In this document: positions 23,150 through 31,138 of the stretch, piece by piece
How the letters are laid out: each line of letters begins with the position of its first letter
How positions within the stretch are numbered: position 1 is the stretch's first letter
NCBI GenBank assembly: GCA_027924585.1
Contig: BSBM01000643.1
Span: forward strand, 19,579,001 to 19,643,000
DNA: 64,000 nucleotides
Source: Larix kaempferi
Lineage: Eukaryota > Streptophyta > Pinopsida > Pinales > Pinaceae
Direction: 5' to 3'
Program-made: the position numbers and the translations under genes
The notes under the pieces: model-generated
Databases searched by the model: none
What the model was told of the DNA's origin: nothing
What the model saw: the letters and a program-made list of their open reading frames with translations, nothing else

Positions 23150-24000
23150 ATCACGTACGTTTCTCCCGATCAACCCATGTTTGACTCGGGAACCCACCAC
23201 TTGTTGATGATGTCATTAGCTGACGTCAACCTCCAGACTCGTCGGAACCAATATGGCTCCACCACTGAAGCCCCTCCTGCTGAGAAAACCCCTAACGCTC
23301 ATCCCACCGATCAAGCGTTATGCATACCACCGCCTCCACTAGAGGGCGCTCCCAAAGCGCCTCGTTTCCCGCTTCGCCGTATCAACAATAACCCCAATGC
23401 ACGGGCTGCGTCAAACTACAACATCGTCGATGACTTAGCCCAATCTCCCGCAGCCATGTCTGCATTAGAATTCTTGAAAAACTGCCCTTCCCAGCGCAAG
23501 ACTCTACTATCTACCATTGGGGCGATTGACCCACATGATTCGAATTTAATGGCATTTGATTTGGACCAATCCGAACCACGCCTGCCTTCCTCCTTAGCAT
23601 TCCAAGTTTATGTTTCTGTTCGGAATCTTGTCATCCATCGGTGCATCATCGATGAAGGTGCCTCCACATGCGTTATGTCTACATTCGTATGGCAGAAGTT
23701 GGGATCCCCTACTCTTCAGCAGTCCACCACTGCATTACGCGCCTACGACGGTCGGTCGGCCTAGCCCCAAGGCCTCCTACCCAATGTCCCCGTCCAGTTA
23801 GGTGGTAAAACCGTCCTCATCGACATCGAGGTAATCAATGCCCAATTGGATTATAACCTTTTACTTGGTCGTAGCTACATGTATGCCATGCGGGCGGTTG
23901 CCTCTTCCGTTTTTCGCACCATGATGTTCCCCCATGAGGGACGCGTGGTTAAGGTTGACCAGCTCACCTACTATGATCCCAGTGCTCCCGCGGTACCTGA
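23150..24000 (+). pseudogene. E3 aspartic protease
   Basis: Retropepsin-type protease in the same frame as the nucleocapsid. The sequence before it has ALEFLKNCPSQRKTLLSTIG and the substrate-like SLAFQVYVSVRNLVIHRCII. The active site is DEGASTCVMS, with the catalytic Asp codon at 23651-23653. The D-E-G-A form, in place of D-S/T-G-A, is common in Tat-type plant elements. The C-terminal LDYNLLLGRSYMYAMRAVAS matches the protease end motif (LLGR). One TAG at 23762-23764 would be fixed by a Gln. It is otherwise well preserved. Confidence 0.88.
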
Positions 24001-25202
24001 AAATGTTCTCCCCATGGTTGAACAACCTGTTTCTCGTGCCACCACCTCGTTTGTTTCCTCTACAGGGCCTGGAGTCTACTCAGACGCGCCGATGACCTCC
24101 ACCTTCCAATCCATTCCTCCCCCGTCATCTACGCCCGAAGTGTCTGACTTATGTACCTTATCCCACGATAACCAAACACCTAACAATCAAACACCCTTGT
24201 TTCCTAAACCACCATTGGTACCTAGCCACATTGGTGTTACACCTATCCATACGATCCCCTTCCTAGTCCCTCCATCGGGAGTAGTAAGCGCCCCAGTTAT
24301 GGCTACCCTTAGCCTCCCTGGGTTAACCTTGGGATTACCCGTCTGGTACCTTTCACCTCCCGTTCCCCCGCCGACACCAAGCGTCGTCCTCCAACCGGTG
24401 CAACCCATGGCTACTACCACTCAGCCACCCCCCGGTGTCTCTACCCCTTCGTCCTCAACGACTCCCCCTCCTACTCCCAAACACACTGGGGGCAGAGGGC
24501 CACAACCTTACACTGCTGTACCACCTCCCAAGACAGTCAAAAACCCTCCTGTGTTTCGCGCTCCTCCCAAATACTCGTTGTGCGACGAGTTAGGCCATGC
24601 GACCCATCAGTGTCCACAGTTACCCGCCTTACAGAAACACATCCAGATGCTCGACGACGACCCCAACATCCCGGTTGTCGAACTGAACCCCACCCCTAAG
24701 CCCAAAGACAAATCCCTGCATACCAACCACCCTTGTGCCATATGCGGTGTTTACGGGCATTATTCCCATCATTGTCCCGATCTCCTGGATTACAGAGCGG
24801 CTCTCTATGAGATGAACAATCTGGATCTTGAGACGGCACCACCCACCATTGAGGAGATCTACCCCTCGGTCTCTTCCCCTTCGGGAGAGGTTAATACCAT
24901 TTATATGATCTCTTCAACCACTACCCCCTCGTCAACCGATTTGACGACGCAAACTTTCCGTACTGATGAGGAGATTCTCGAGGCCCTCACTGCCCCGGAT
25001 TATCCCTGGGATGATATGCACCACCGTTCCTACTTCATTCCAGACGAATCCTCCTCTAGCACAGCTACCCAATTCACGGTTGAATCCAAAGACTTCCTTC
25101 CCACTAAGGTCGACTGGTTCAAGGACCCTATTCCTGCTCCTGATGCCTTCGAGGAGGGTAACATGGCCAACATCTCACCTGTCATCCAAATTGATATCGC
25201 TG
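24001..25202 (+). pseudogene. E3 post-protease region with two further zinc knuckles
   Basis: Same open frame as the protease. A long Pro/Thr/Ser-rich segment (24060-24540) is followed by LCDELGHATHQC at about 24568-24615 (first Cys replaced by Tyr) and then an intact CAICGVYGHYSHHC at 24734-24775. The latter and its flanks (TNHPC...) are nearly the same as knuckle 1 at 22913-22954. So nucleocapsid-like sequence occurs both before and after the protease. An acidic linker (PTIEEIYPSVSS, TDEEILEALTAPDYPW) leads to the RT start. Confidence 0.8.
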
Positions 25203-25441
25203 CCCCAGGATGTGCCCCTGAACTCATCACTTTAGGAGCCTTCTGCAGTAAGCAAGAGATTGAAGACTACCAAACCCTTTTCAGAGAATTCCGTGATGTC
25301 TTTGCCTGGTCCTATACCGAAATGCCCGGTCTTGACCCCGCCATTATAGAGCACCACATTGACACATGGCCTGATGTACCCCCCGTCCGTCAGAAACAGC
25401 GTCCTATTCCTCCCTCAAAGTTCCCAGGATGTGCCCCTTAA
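25203..25441 (+). pseudogene. E3 reverse transcriptase stub
   Basis: Only the N-terminal edge of RT is present: FREFRDVFAWSYTEMPGLDP, then HIDTWPDVPPVRQKQRPIPP. This is the standard entry into gypsy RT in this lineage. At 25424 the sequence jumps back to a second, diverged copy of the segment that began at 25205. The palm, YxDD motif, RNase H and integrase core are all absent. A TAA at 25439-25441 stands where the first copy has GAA. Confidence 0.9.
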
Positions 25442-25525
25442 CTCATCACTTTAGGAGCCTCCTGCAGCGAGCAGGAGATTGAGGACTACAAACAACTCTT
25501 CCACGAGTTCCGTGATATCTTCACC
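25205..25525 (+). repeat. in-frame 102-bp duplication at the E3 deletion junction
   Basis: 25205-25306 and 25424-25525 align without gaps at an offset of 219 bp (73 codons) and differ at roughly one base in seven. The second copy leads directly into integrase C-terminal sequence, so the pair brackets the loss of the RT-integrase core. Confidence 0.88.
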
Positions 25526-25852
25526 TCCCCCCTCGAGCATCATTTGCTGACACTCGAACAAGCTAATGAAGACCGTCGTGCCACTCTCCAGAACATCGAA
25601 GCTGCCAAGAACCGCTCCAAAGCCGGTTATGACAAACATGTTCACCCTCGAACTTTCCATGAAGGGGACCTCATCCTCGCCTATGACCAAGCCCACGACA
25701 AAACTGGCAAAGGGAAGTTTGAATCCATGTGGCAAGGCCCTTACATCGTGCAGACCTGCCTCGGCAAGGGGGCATACATCTTAGCTGACTCCGAAGGCCA
25801 TCCTTTGCGCAACCCCCGTAATGGGTTGTATCTTAAGCGTTTTTATCCATAA
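25442..25852 (+). pseudogene. E3 integrase C-terminal remnant
   Basis: In the same frame as gag-protease, the segment reads LTLEQANEDRRATLQNIEA, KAGYDKHVHPRTFHEGDLIL, KGKFESMWQGPYIV and NGLYLKRFYP, ending at TAA 25850-25852. This is the C-terminal DNA-binding and GPY/F-like part of a gypsy integrase. The catalytic DDE core is missing. The reading frame is preserved across the junction except for the TAA at 25439, so a fused gag-protease-integrase-tail protein may once have been made. Confidence 0.9.
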
Positions 25853-25954
25853 ATGAAACCGCGGCCTCATTGGTCCGCATTGTACAGTTTGCTATCTTTT
25901 TGTTTTTCACTTTTTTACCATCATCTTACATTCATCATTTCTACATGATTACAT

Positions 25955-26383
25955 ATGGACCATCTTCCACCTTGTTACACTGGCTTCGCTGATGGCGCAA
26001 GCCACTGGTCTCCCAACCTGGCTTCTGCAGCATGGGTCTTGTACTCCCCTTCCAACAAGATGATTCACCTTGACAGAATATGTATAGGCGCTACTACCAA
26101 TAACCAGGCAGAGTATGATGTTGTGACCGGTCTCTTGACTGTTGCCCTCCAAATGGGCATATGTCACCTTCATGTGTTCCTCGACTCCCAGCTACTTGTC
26201 TCCCAGTTCAACAACTGCTACCAGGTGCATGATCCCTGCCTTTTTAGAAAATTCCTGCGCGCAAAACAACTCAGTCGACAGTTTGAATCCATAACATTCA
26301 CACATGTCCCAAGAGCCCAAAATAGTGTCACGGATCAAATGGCCAACAACATCCTAGATTGGCATATCAATCACACCATGTAA
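25955..26383 (+). CDS. E3 stand-alone RNase H (additional, archaeal-type)
   Basis: An uninterrupted 142-codon ORF, ATG 25955 to TAA 26381-26383, about 100 bp after the integrase remnant. It reads as RNase H of the type found in cellular and plant Tat-element proteins: the first Asp in GFADGASHWSPNLASAAW, the Glu in TTNNQAEYDVVTGLL, the second Asp in VFLDSQLLVSQF, and the last Asp in RAQNSVTDQMANNIL. All four DEDD acidic residues are present. Tat elements are known to carry such a second RNase H, usually between the gypsy RNase H and integrase. Here it is a separate ORF after integrase in an element that has lost its RT. Whether it is translated is unknown. Confidence 0.85.
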   Translation: MDHLPPCYTGFADGASHWSPNLASAAWVLYSPSNKMIHLDRICIGATTNNQAEYDVVTGLLTVALQMGICHLHVFLDSQLLVSQFNNCYQVHDPCLFRKFLRAKQLSRQFESITFTHVPRAQNSVTDQMANNILDWHINHTM

Positions 26384-26688
26384 CATCATGCATCATCATC
26401 CCATAACATCTCATAAAAATATATAAAAACCCAAAAAAGATTGCATCGCATCAACATTTACATCCATGTACATAAACCACATTCATATCCATAGGGGCAT
26501 CCACGTGCCTAATCATACATACATCATGTTGCATCACATAAACTACACAAGGGGCATCCACGTGCCCAACATCCTAGCCTACTTGCATCCACGTGCAAAT
26601 CAGCACGACGAGACCGTCATGATGGTCCCCTCATTGCATTATTTTTGCCCCGTCATTTTTTGTCCATTTTTCAGACACCACTAGTTGT

Positions 26689-27010
26689 CTCGGTTTGCGT
26701 GCCACATCGGCCGTTCTCCATTTTTCGCATATTTTATATCATCGAATTCATTTTTCCGAGCTGGTGATGATGCTTGAGATCATTTCTCGCTCTCACCCCT
26801 AGATTTTTTGGGTATTTTTCCAAAACGCCCCCCGTCGCCTCGGTGTACGTGCCACATCGGCCGTTACTCGTTTTTGACACTCTTTATATCGCCGGATTCA
26901 TTTTTCTGAGCCCGTGATGATGCTTGAGATAATTTCTCGCTCTCACCTGGTACAATTTCAACATTGTGTCCCAACACCTTGCTGCCTCGGTTTGCGCACC
27001 ACATCGGCCG
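26689..27010 (+). repeat. ~148-bp tandem repeat, two full copies and part of a third
   Basis: Copies begin near 26689, 26838 and 26985 with CTCGGTKTRCGYRCCACATCGGCCG. The two complete copies also share TGATGATGCTTGAGAT and ATTTCTCGCTCTCACC. Confidence 0.82.
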
Positions 27011-27507
27011 CCATCGGATTGTTCCACATTTTTACATGAGCCCTCCACTCCTGTCATACTGCAAATGTTTCGTTATTTTGCCACCATTCCATTCACCCCG
27101 CAAGGAGTCCCATCAGTGTTCCCCCCTACCCTCGTGTTTGGTCATCATTACTGATCCTTGATTGAACACTTCCTCCTTGCCTAGCCATTCCTTTTGTTCG
27201 GTATAATTTTATCCCTTTTTCGGGCCGGACAAGTCCTTTACGAAAAAGGCACTCAGGGAGTTTCCGTTAATCTCTTTTCTGACTCCTAAAAGAATGAAAA
27301 GATCGCCGAGCAATCTTGCTTCCTTTCATGCTCGTTAAAGTACCTGAAAGGGCGTCTATCTGGTACAAGTTTAACCCTTTTCCGGACCTGGTTGACTAAT
27401 TACCAAAAAGGAATACTCTAGTCACACCGGCTAGAAGAGTTCTTCATTGCATCCTTTTATGCTTCTTTGGGCCTTAGAGACTAAATCTACGAAAAAGCAA
27501 CCCCCTG

Positions 27508-27713
27508 GAGTCTTCTTATTTGCTTTCAGACTCTCTAAAATTGAAAGAAACCACGAGCATGAACTGTCCTGGGCTCGTTAAATCCACACGACATTACCAT
27601 TCCATCATTTCAGAGTCTTCTTATCGCTTTCAGACTCCTTAAAATTGAAAGCAACCACGAGAATGAACTGTCCTGGGCTTGTATAAATCCACACGACAGT
27701 ATCATTTTACACA
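27508..27713 (+). repeat. 105-bp tandem duplication
   Basis: 27508-27612 and 27613-27713 share GAGTCTTCTTAT, CTTTCAGACTC, AAAATTGAAAG and GAACTGTCCTGGGCT, with about ten differences. A more distant relative of this unit may lie at 27260-27350 (CTTTTCTGACTCC, GAATGAAAAG). Confidence 0.82.
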
Positions 27714-27736
27714 CACTTCTTCTCGTTCCTTAACCC

Positions 27737-28186
27737 ATGAAGAAGTCTCCTCCCGTACCTCCTGGAACTATGATCGATCATCTCGGCAGCACCCCCAATC
27801 AGGTCGCCTTTGTTCAGAGTATTCTGCAGTCTCCTGCCATTTTATACCAGCTTGAGTCTCCCTCAGACCAGTCACCCTCCCCGATCCAATACAGCTATGA
27901 TCCCTTCCCCCTCAGTCAGTTTCATATGCTTCCAGATCATCCCCATTATCATACTCTGAACAAAGGAAGTTTGAGTCCACCCACTCTACTTGCCCAGTTG
28001 TCCCCCCACAGTTTGGTCAGTCCTGCCATCAGTACTATAACATTTTGGTTCTACACCTCGCGCTCCTGTCAAGGAAACATCATTGCCTTGATAGTTGCAG
28101 ATCTCCCTCTGTCGACGACAGCCCCTCTATTCCAGAGGATAGGCCCAGAGGTCCCTACGCCTTGGACTTATCACCATCTGTGGTAA
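27737..28186 (+). CDS. E3 ORF of unknown function, Pro/Ser-rich
   Basis: A 149-codon open frame starting ATGAAGAAGTCTCCTCCC and ending TAA 28184-28186. The product is rich in Pro, Ser, His and Tyr (SPSDQSPSPIQYSYDPFPL read in part), with no domain that I recognise. It lies after the RNase H and repeats and before a second unidentified frame. It may be a real E3 product or a chance frame in a decayed ORF. Confidence 0.35.
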   Translation: MKKSPPVPPGTMIDHLGSTPNQVAFVQSILQSPAILYQLESPSDQSPSPIQYSYDPFPLSQFHMLPDHPHYHTLNKGSLSPPTLLAQLSPHSLVSPAISTITFWFYTSRSCQGNIIALIVADLPLSTTAPLFQRIGPEVPTPWTYHHLW

Positions 28187-28562
28187 GTGCCTACGGATCA
28201 TTCTGAGAGGAGTCATCATTGCCTCTCTGAGTGGTTGTTTCTCACATGCTCGACTTCAGCACCTTGATCGCATAGTCGAGAATCGCGTAGGGTTACATCC
28301 TTTACATTATTTGTCGAAGACCCCGGATTTCCCCCGACTCTAGTACATTGGTGAGTCACTTCGGAACGACCAGCTATATATTCCCGTGGATGTCCGGGCT
28401 GCGTTGGCGTTTGTATTCGGAATCCATCCAGTTATATGCTTCCTTGAGTACCCATTTCAGTTCCAGCTCAGTGTACCATCGAGGTTATTTGATCCAGGTG
28501 GATATCGGTGGCGGCCCACCTCTTCCAACTGGCTCAAAACAGTCTTCTGGCAATTTTGGTAA
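28182..28562 (+). pseudogene. E3 decayed ORF of unknown function
   Basis: A protein-like frame runs for about 125 codons with one TAG near 28341. It reads RLQHLDRIVENRVGLHPLH, YIGESLRNDQLYIPVDVRA and ALAFVFGIHPVICFLEYPF, and ends at TAA. The regular hydrophobic/charged pattern and the single TAG suggest decayed coding sequence. I do not recognise the family. It overlaps the end of the preceding ORF in another frame. Confidence 0.45.
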
Positions 28563-29110
28563 ATTACTATTTTTAGCAGTTTTTCGGGTCCTGAACTTCC
28601 GGAGCCATTTTGAGGCCCTAAACGACATTTTTTGGCGATTTGGGGGACTAAATGGTTGCCTCCAGCACACATTTGGGCCCAGTCGAAAGTTGTAAATCTC
28701 GGATATACCTTCCCAACGGGCTACCGAGCGCCCTAAACGGAGATCGTATGTAAAAGTTATGACCCCGGGAAGTTGACTGTTCAACTAACCACCTTGGGGC
28801 CGCAAACTTTATGACGGTTCATCTTCTAGGGTTAGGTTTTTGGATGTTTGGGATTCTTTCCCTCATGCTTATGATAAATAGGCCCTTTCGGCCTCTCTTT
28901 GTATTCATCTTGGCACGAATGAGCATAGCGGCCACATCTCTTCTCAGAGATAGCTACCACCATTCTAGCTATTGTATTTTACAGTCTGTTCTATTTCCGC
29001 TATTTAATAGAATATGTGTTTACTGTATCACTGTGTTATTTACAATATATCTCTGTATATGATTCTGTATATGCTATCTTTTGTTTCGTTCCCACATAAA
29101 TCCGGATCAG

Positions 29111-29124
29111 TGATATCAGAGCGG
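29111..29124 (+). promoter_or_regulatory. primer-binding site of the captured element (tRNA-iMet type)
   Basis: TGATATCAGAGCGG is one change from the TGGTATCAGAGC sequence that pairs with the 3' end of the plant initiator Met tRNA. Confidence 0.75.
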
Positions 29125-29240
29125 TCTTCTCTTTGATTGTTTCTCGGTGCATGTCCCCAACGAGGTCAGGATACAGAGAGTTGGGTCTCGAACTAGTTTC
29201 ACTTGGGGAAGACCACTCTCGCCGCCCCAAACGGCCTCCC

Positions 29241-29930
29241 ATGGCGGAAGAAAAGAGAGACGACGGAGCAGTAGATCCTATCAAGTTGTTGCTCGAGGAA
29301 GCCCTTGCGCGACAGAGGAACGAGATGATGGATAATTTCACCCAGATCCTTCAACGCATGCCAACAGCGGCAAATGCACCCTCCACGAGCAGCCATTTCG
29401 GAGATACGACTCCCTTCAAGGTACAAGTTAATTTTGATATCCCTTTATTTGAAGGCCAAATCGATGCCGATGCCCTAGATAAATGGTTGAATCTACTAGA
29501 AGGGTATTTCTCTGTCCACCAATTTTCCGACAGGGAAAAGATCATCTTTGTGCTCCTTAAGGCCGTCCCCCATGTCAAAAATTGGTGGGAAACTTATTGT
29601 GAGCAAAACTCATCAGACGAGTCTGGATTGTTTGAATATTCCAATCCCACTTGGGACTCTTTTATAGATGCTGTCAAGGAACAATATTACCCTGTTGGAA
29701 ACTATGATGACCAGTACACAAAATGGACCATTCTGCATCAAGAGAGGGACCAAACGGTGTCGGAGTACACCAACAAATTTCATACCTTGCGCACAAAGCT
29801 AGGTATCAAGGACTCCGAGCAGCACCTAGTACTGAAATATCGCAGTGGTCTACACCGGTACATCCGAACAGAGATGGATTTCCTGGAAATCTCTTCACTC
29901 GGATCCGCCAGTTCTTCAGTCCACACATGA
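29241..29930 (+). CDS. gag fragment of the captured element
   Basis: An open frame containing a retrotransposon gag domain. The frame is open from 29133, but ATG 29241 (MAEEKRDDGAVDPIKLLLEE) is the more likely start because it lies clear of the primer site. The domain includes VNFDIPLFEGQIDADALDKW, EGYFSVHQFSDREKIIF, WDSFIDAVKEQYYPVGNYDD and DQTVSEYTNKFHTLRTKLG. It lacks a zinc knuckle, and the last residues (ISSLGSASSSVHT) no longer look like gag, so the fragment ends near 29890. There are no internal stops. Confidence 0.78.
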   Translation: MAEEKRDDGAVDPIKLLLEEALARQRNEMMDNFTQILQRMPTAANAPSTSSHFGDTTPFKVQVNFDIPLFEGQIDADALDKWLNLLEGYFSVHQFSDREKIIFVLLKAVPHVKNWWETYCEQNSSDESGLFEYSNPTWDSFIDAVKEQYYPVGNYDDQYTKWTILHQERDQTVSEYTNKFHTLRTKLGIKDSEQHLVLKYRSGLHRYIRTEMDFLEISSLGSASSSVHT

Positions 29931-29996
29931 TCATCCCAGCAGTATGTCTCAGATTTTGTGTCCCCTTTAGACTCTTATGATGTACACATTGGTTAT

Positions 29997-30238
29997 GTAT
30001 CTTACAGGTCCCCCTTTTCGGGCCTCACAGTTATGTTTATGTATCTTGATACGAGCATGGGTATGCCCGCCTTGTCCATATATTGAGATTATTCCTCAGT
30101 CAGTATTTGAGGTCATGTATATTTCAGGTCCCCATTTTTTGGACCCCATTGTTATTCTTATGTTATATCCTGATACGAGCATGGGAATGCCCGCCTCGTC
30201 CATATGATCAGATGATTCCTCATCCAGTATTGAGGTTG
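29997..30238 (+). repeat. ~120-bp tandem duplication before the E3 3' LTR
   Basis: 29997-30116 and 30117-30238 share ACAGGTCCCC, TTGATACGAGCATGGGTATG/CTGATACGAGCATGGGAATG, CCCGCC-CGTCCATAT and ATTCCTCA-TCAGTATTTGAGGT. They differ at about one base in five. Confidence 0.82.
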
Positions 30239-30377
30239 TGTACTTTTAGTTCTTGCAGTTGTTGAGGATCATTGTTCCGGGCTTCAGTTTGTTTCTTCTC
30301 TTCTCTCCACACCCCAGGGAAACCATTCATGACTTATGATGTCCATCGGCCATACGATGAGCTCCTGCCCTCGCACA

Positions 30378-30390
30378 TCAGGGGGCGATC
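30378..30390 (+). promoter_or_regulatory. E3 polypurine tract candidate
   Basis: TCAGGGGGCGATC abuts the TGTT of the 3' LTR. The purine run is short (AGGGGGCGA). Confidence 0.6.
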
Positions 30391-31133
30391 TGTTAACACC
30401 CAAAAAGTGTTCACTACCTCATCTACCACATTATATGGCTCATTTGTCCATTTTCCTACCATATTTCCCTTAAAATCCCAAAAAATCCCACTAAAAAGCC
30501 TCCAAAAGGCCAAAAATGCCTCCAAAAGCCCACAAAACCATCAAAATAGCCTCAAAAAGGCTAAAAAACCCCCTTTTCCTCCAAAAATATCCAAAATTCC
30601 TCTAAAATAGCAAAAACCCCCTAAAAAGGGAATAAAAAATATAAAATAATGAGGAGAAGGAGGAAAAAACCCTATACAACTGCCCTAAACCATATGGTTC
30701 CCAAAACCATGGGTCAGCACTCCACCCCCAAAAAACATAAATAGGTGATGGAGATCCCTTATTTCACATCCACAATCAAGTATACCCTTACTCTGCCAAA
30801 ATCTCTCTCGAAACCCTAGTTCACCATTGAACTACTTTCACCTTGAGAGCCCCTTTTGGCCCATTCCCACCATTGGAGAAAGAGAAGGAGCACATTGGAG
30901 CTTGGAGCAACCCTCTTGGGCATTGTAAGGAGCTTCATCAACCTTCACATTGAAGGTGATATTAATACAAAACCCTTGTTTACAAATTGTTGTTTATTTT
31001 TCATGCACATGTTTAGAGTAGTTTCTATTTCTGTTTTAGCTTAATTATTTCCATTTACTGAACTGCTACTAAGGAGTCCCTTTTCCTTAGTAGGTGCTCA
31101 TTTGCACAAGCTAGGGGTAAAACCCTAGCTACA
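30391..31133 (+). repeat. E3 3' LTR
   Basis: 743 bp, TGTTAACACC to CTAGCTACA. By eye it differs from the 5' LTR by C-to-A, G-to-A and A-to-C changes and one missing T in the TATA box region (near 30736). Confidence 0.97.
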
Positions 31134-31138
31134 ACGCT
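31134..31138 (+). repeat. right TSD of E3 (ACGCT)
   Basis: Second copy of the 5-bp duplication at 18749-18753. Confidence 0.97.

Larger units (their letters stand above)
26384..27736 (+). other. E3 non-coding region with tandem repeats
   Basis: No supported gene in 1.35 kb. It contains GGGCATCCACGTGCC direct repeats near 26495-26595, a ~148-bp repeat array (26689-27010) and a 105-bp repeat pair (27508-27713). Tandem repeats in the 3' untranslated part are typical of Tat/Ogre-type elements. Confidence 0.7.
28563..29930 (+). mobile_element. captured 5' end of a chromovirus-like gypsy element inside E3
   Basis: LTR-like sequence (to about 29110), an initiator-Met-type primer site (29111-29124) and a gag domain follow in the order of the 5' end of an independent LTR element. 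The LTR part contains the CGGGCTACCGAGCGCC... GTAAAAGTTATGACC type of sequence common in plant chromoviruses and a TATA-like GATAAATAGG near 28873. No protease, pol or 3' LTR follows, and the gag is cut at about 29930. The left border is uncertain. It is unlike the E3 gag at 20907, so it was acquired from another family. Confidence 0.7.
18754..31133 (+). mobile_element. E3: young, non-autonomous Tat-like gypsy element
   Basis: A complete 12.4-kb LTR element with two nearly identical LTRs (744 and 743 bp) and TSD ACGCT. By eye the LTRs differ by three substitutions and one single-base indel. It encodes gag, protease, extra zinc knuckles, a stub of RT and the integrase C-terminus in one frame, then a separate RNase H. 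RT catalytic core, gypsy RNase H and integrase core are missing, so it needs enzymes from a relative. The DEGAS-type protease and the extra RNase H point to the Tat lineage of Ty3/gypsy. The 3' half has tandem repeats, unknown ORFs and a captured piece of another element. Confidence 0.93.
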
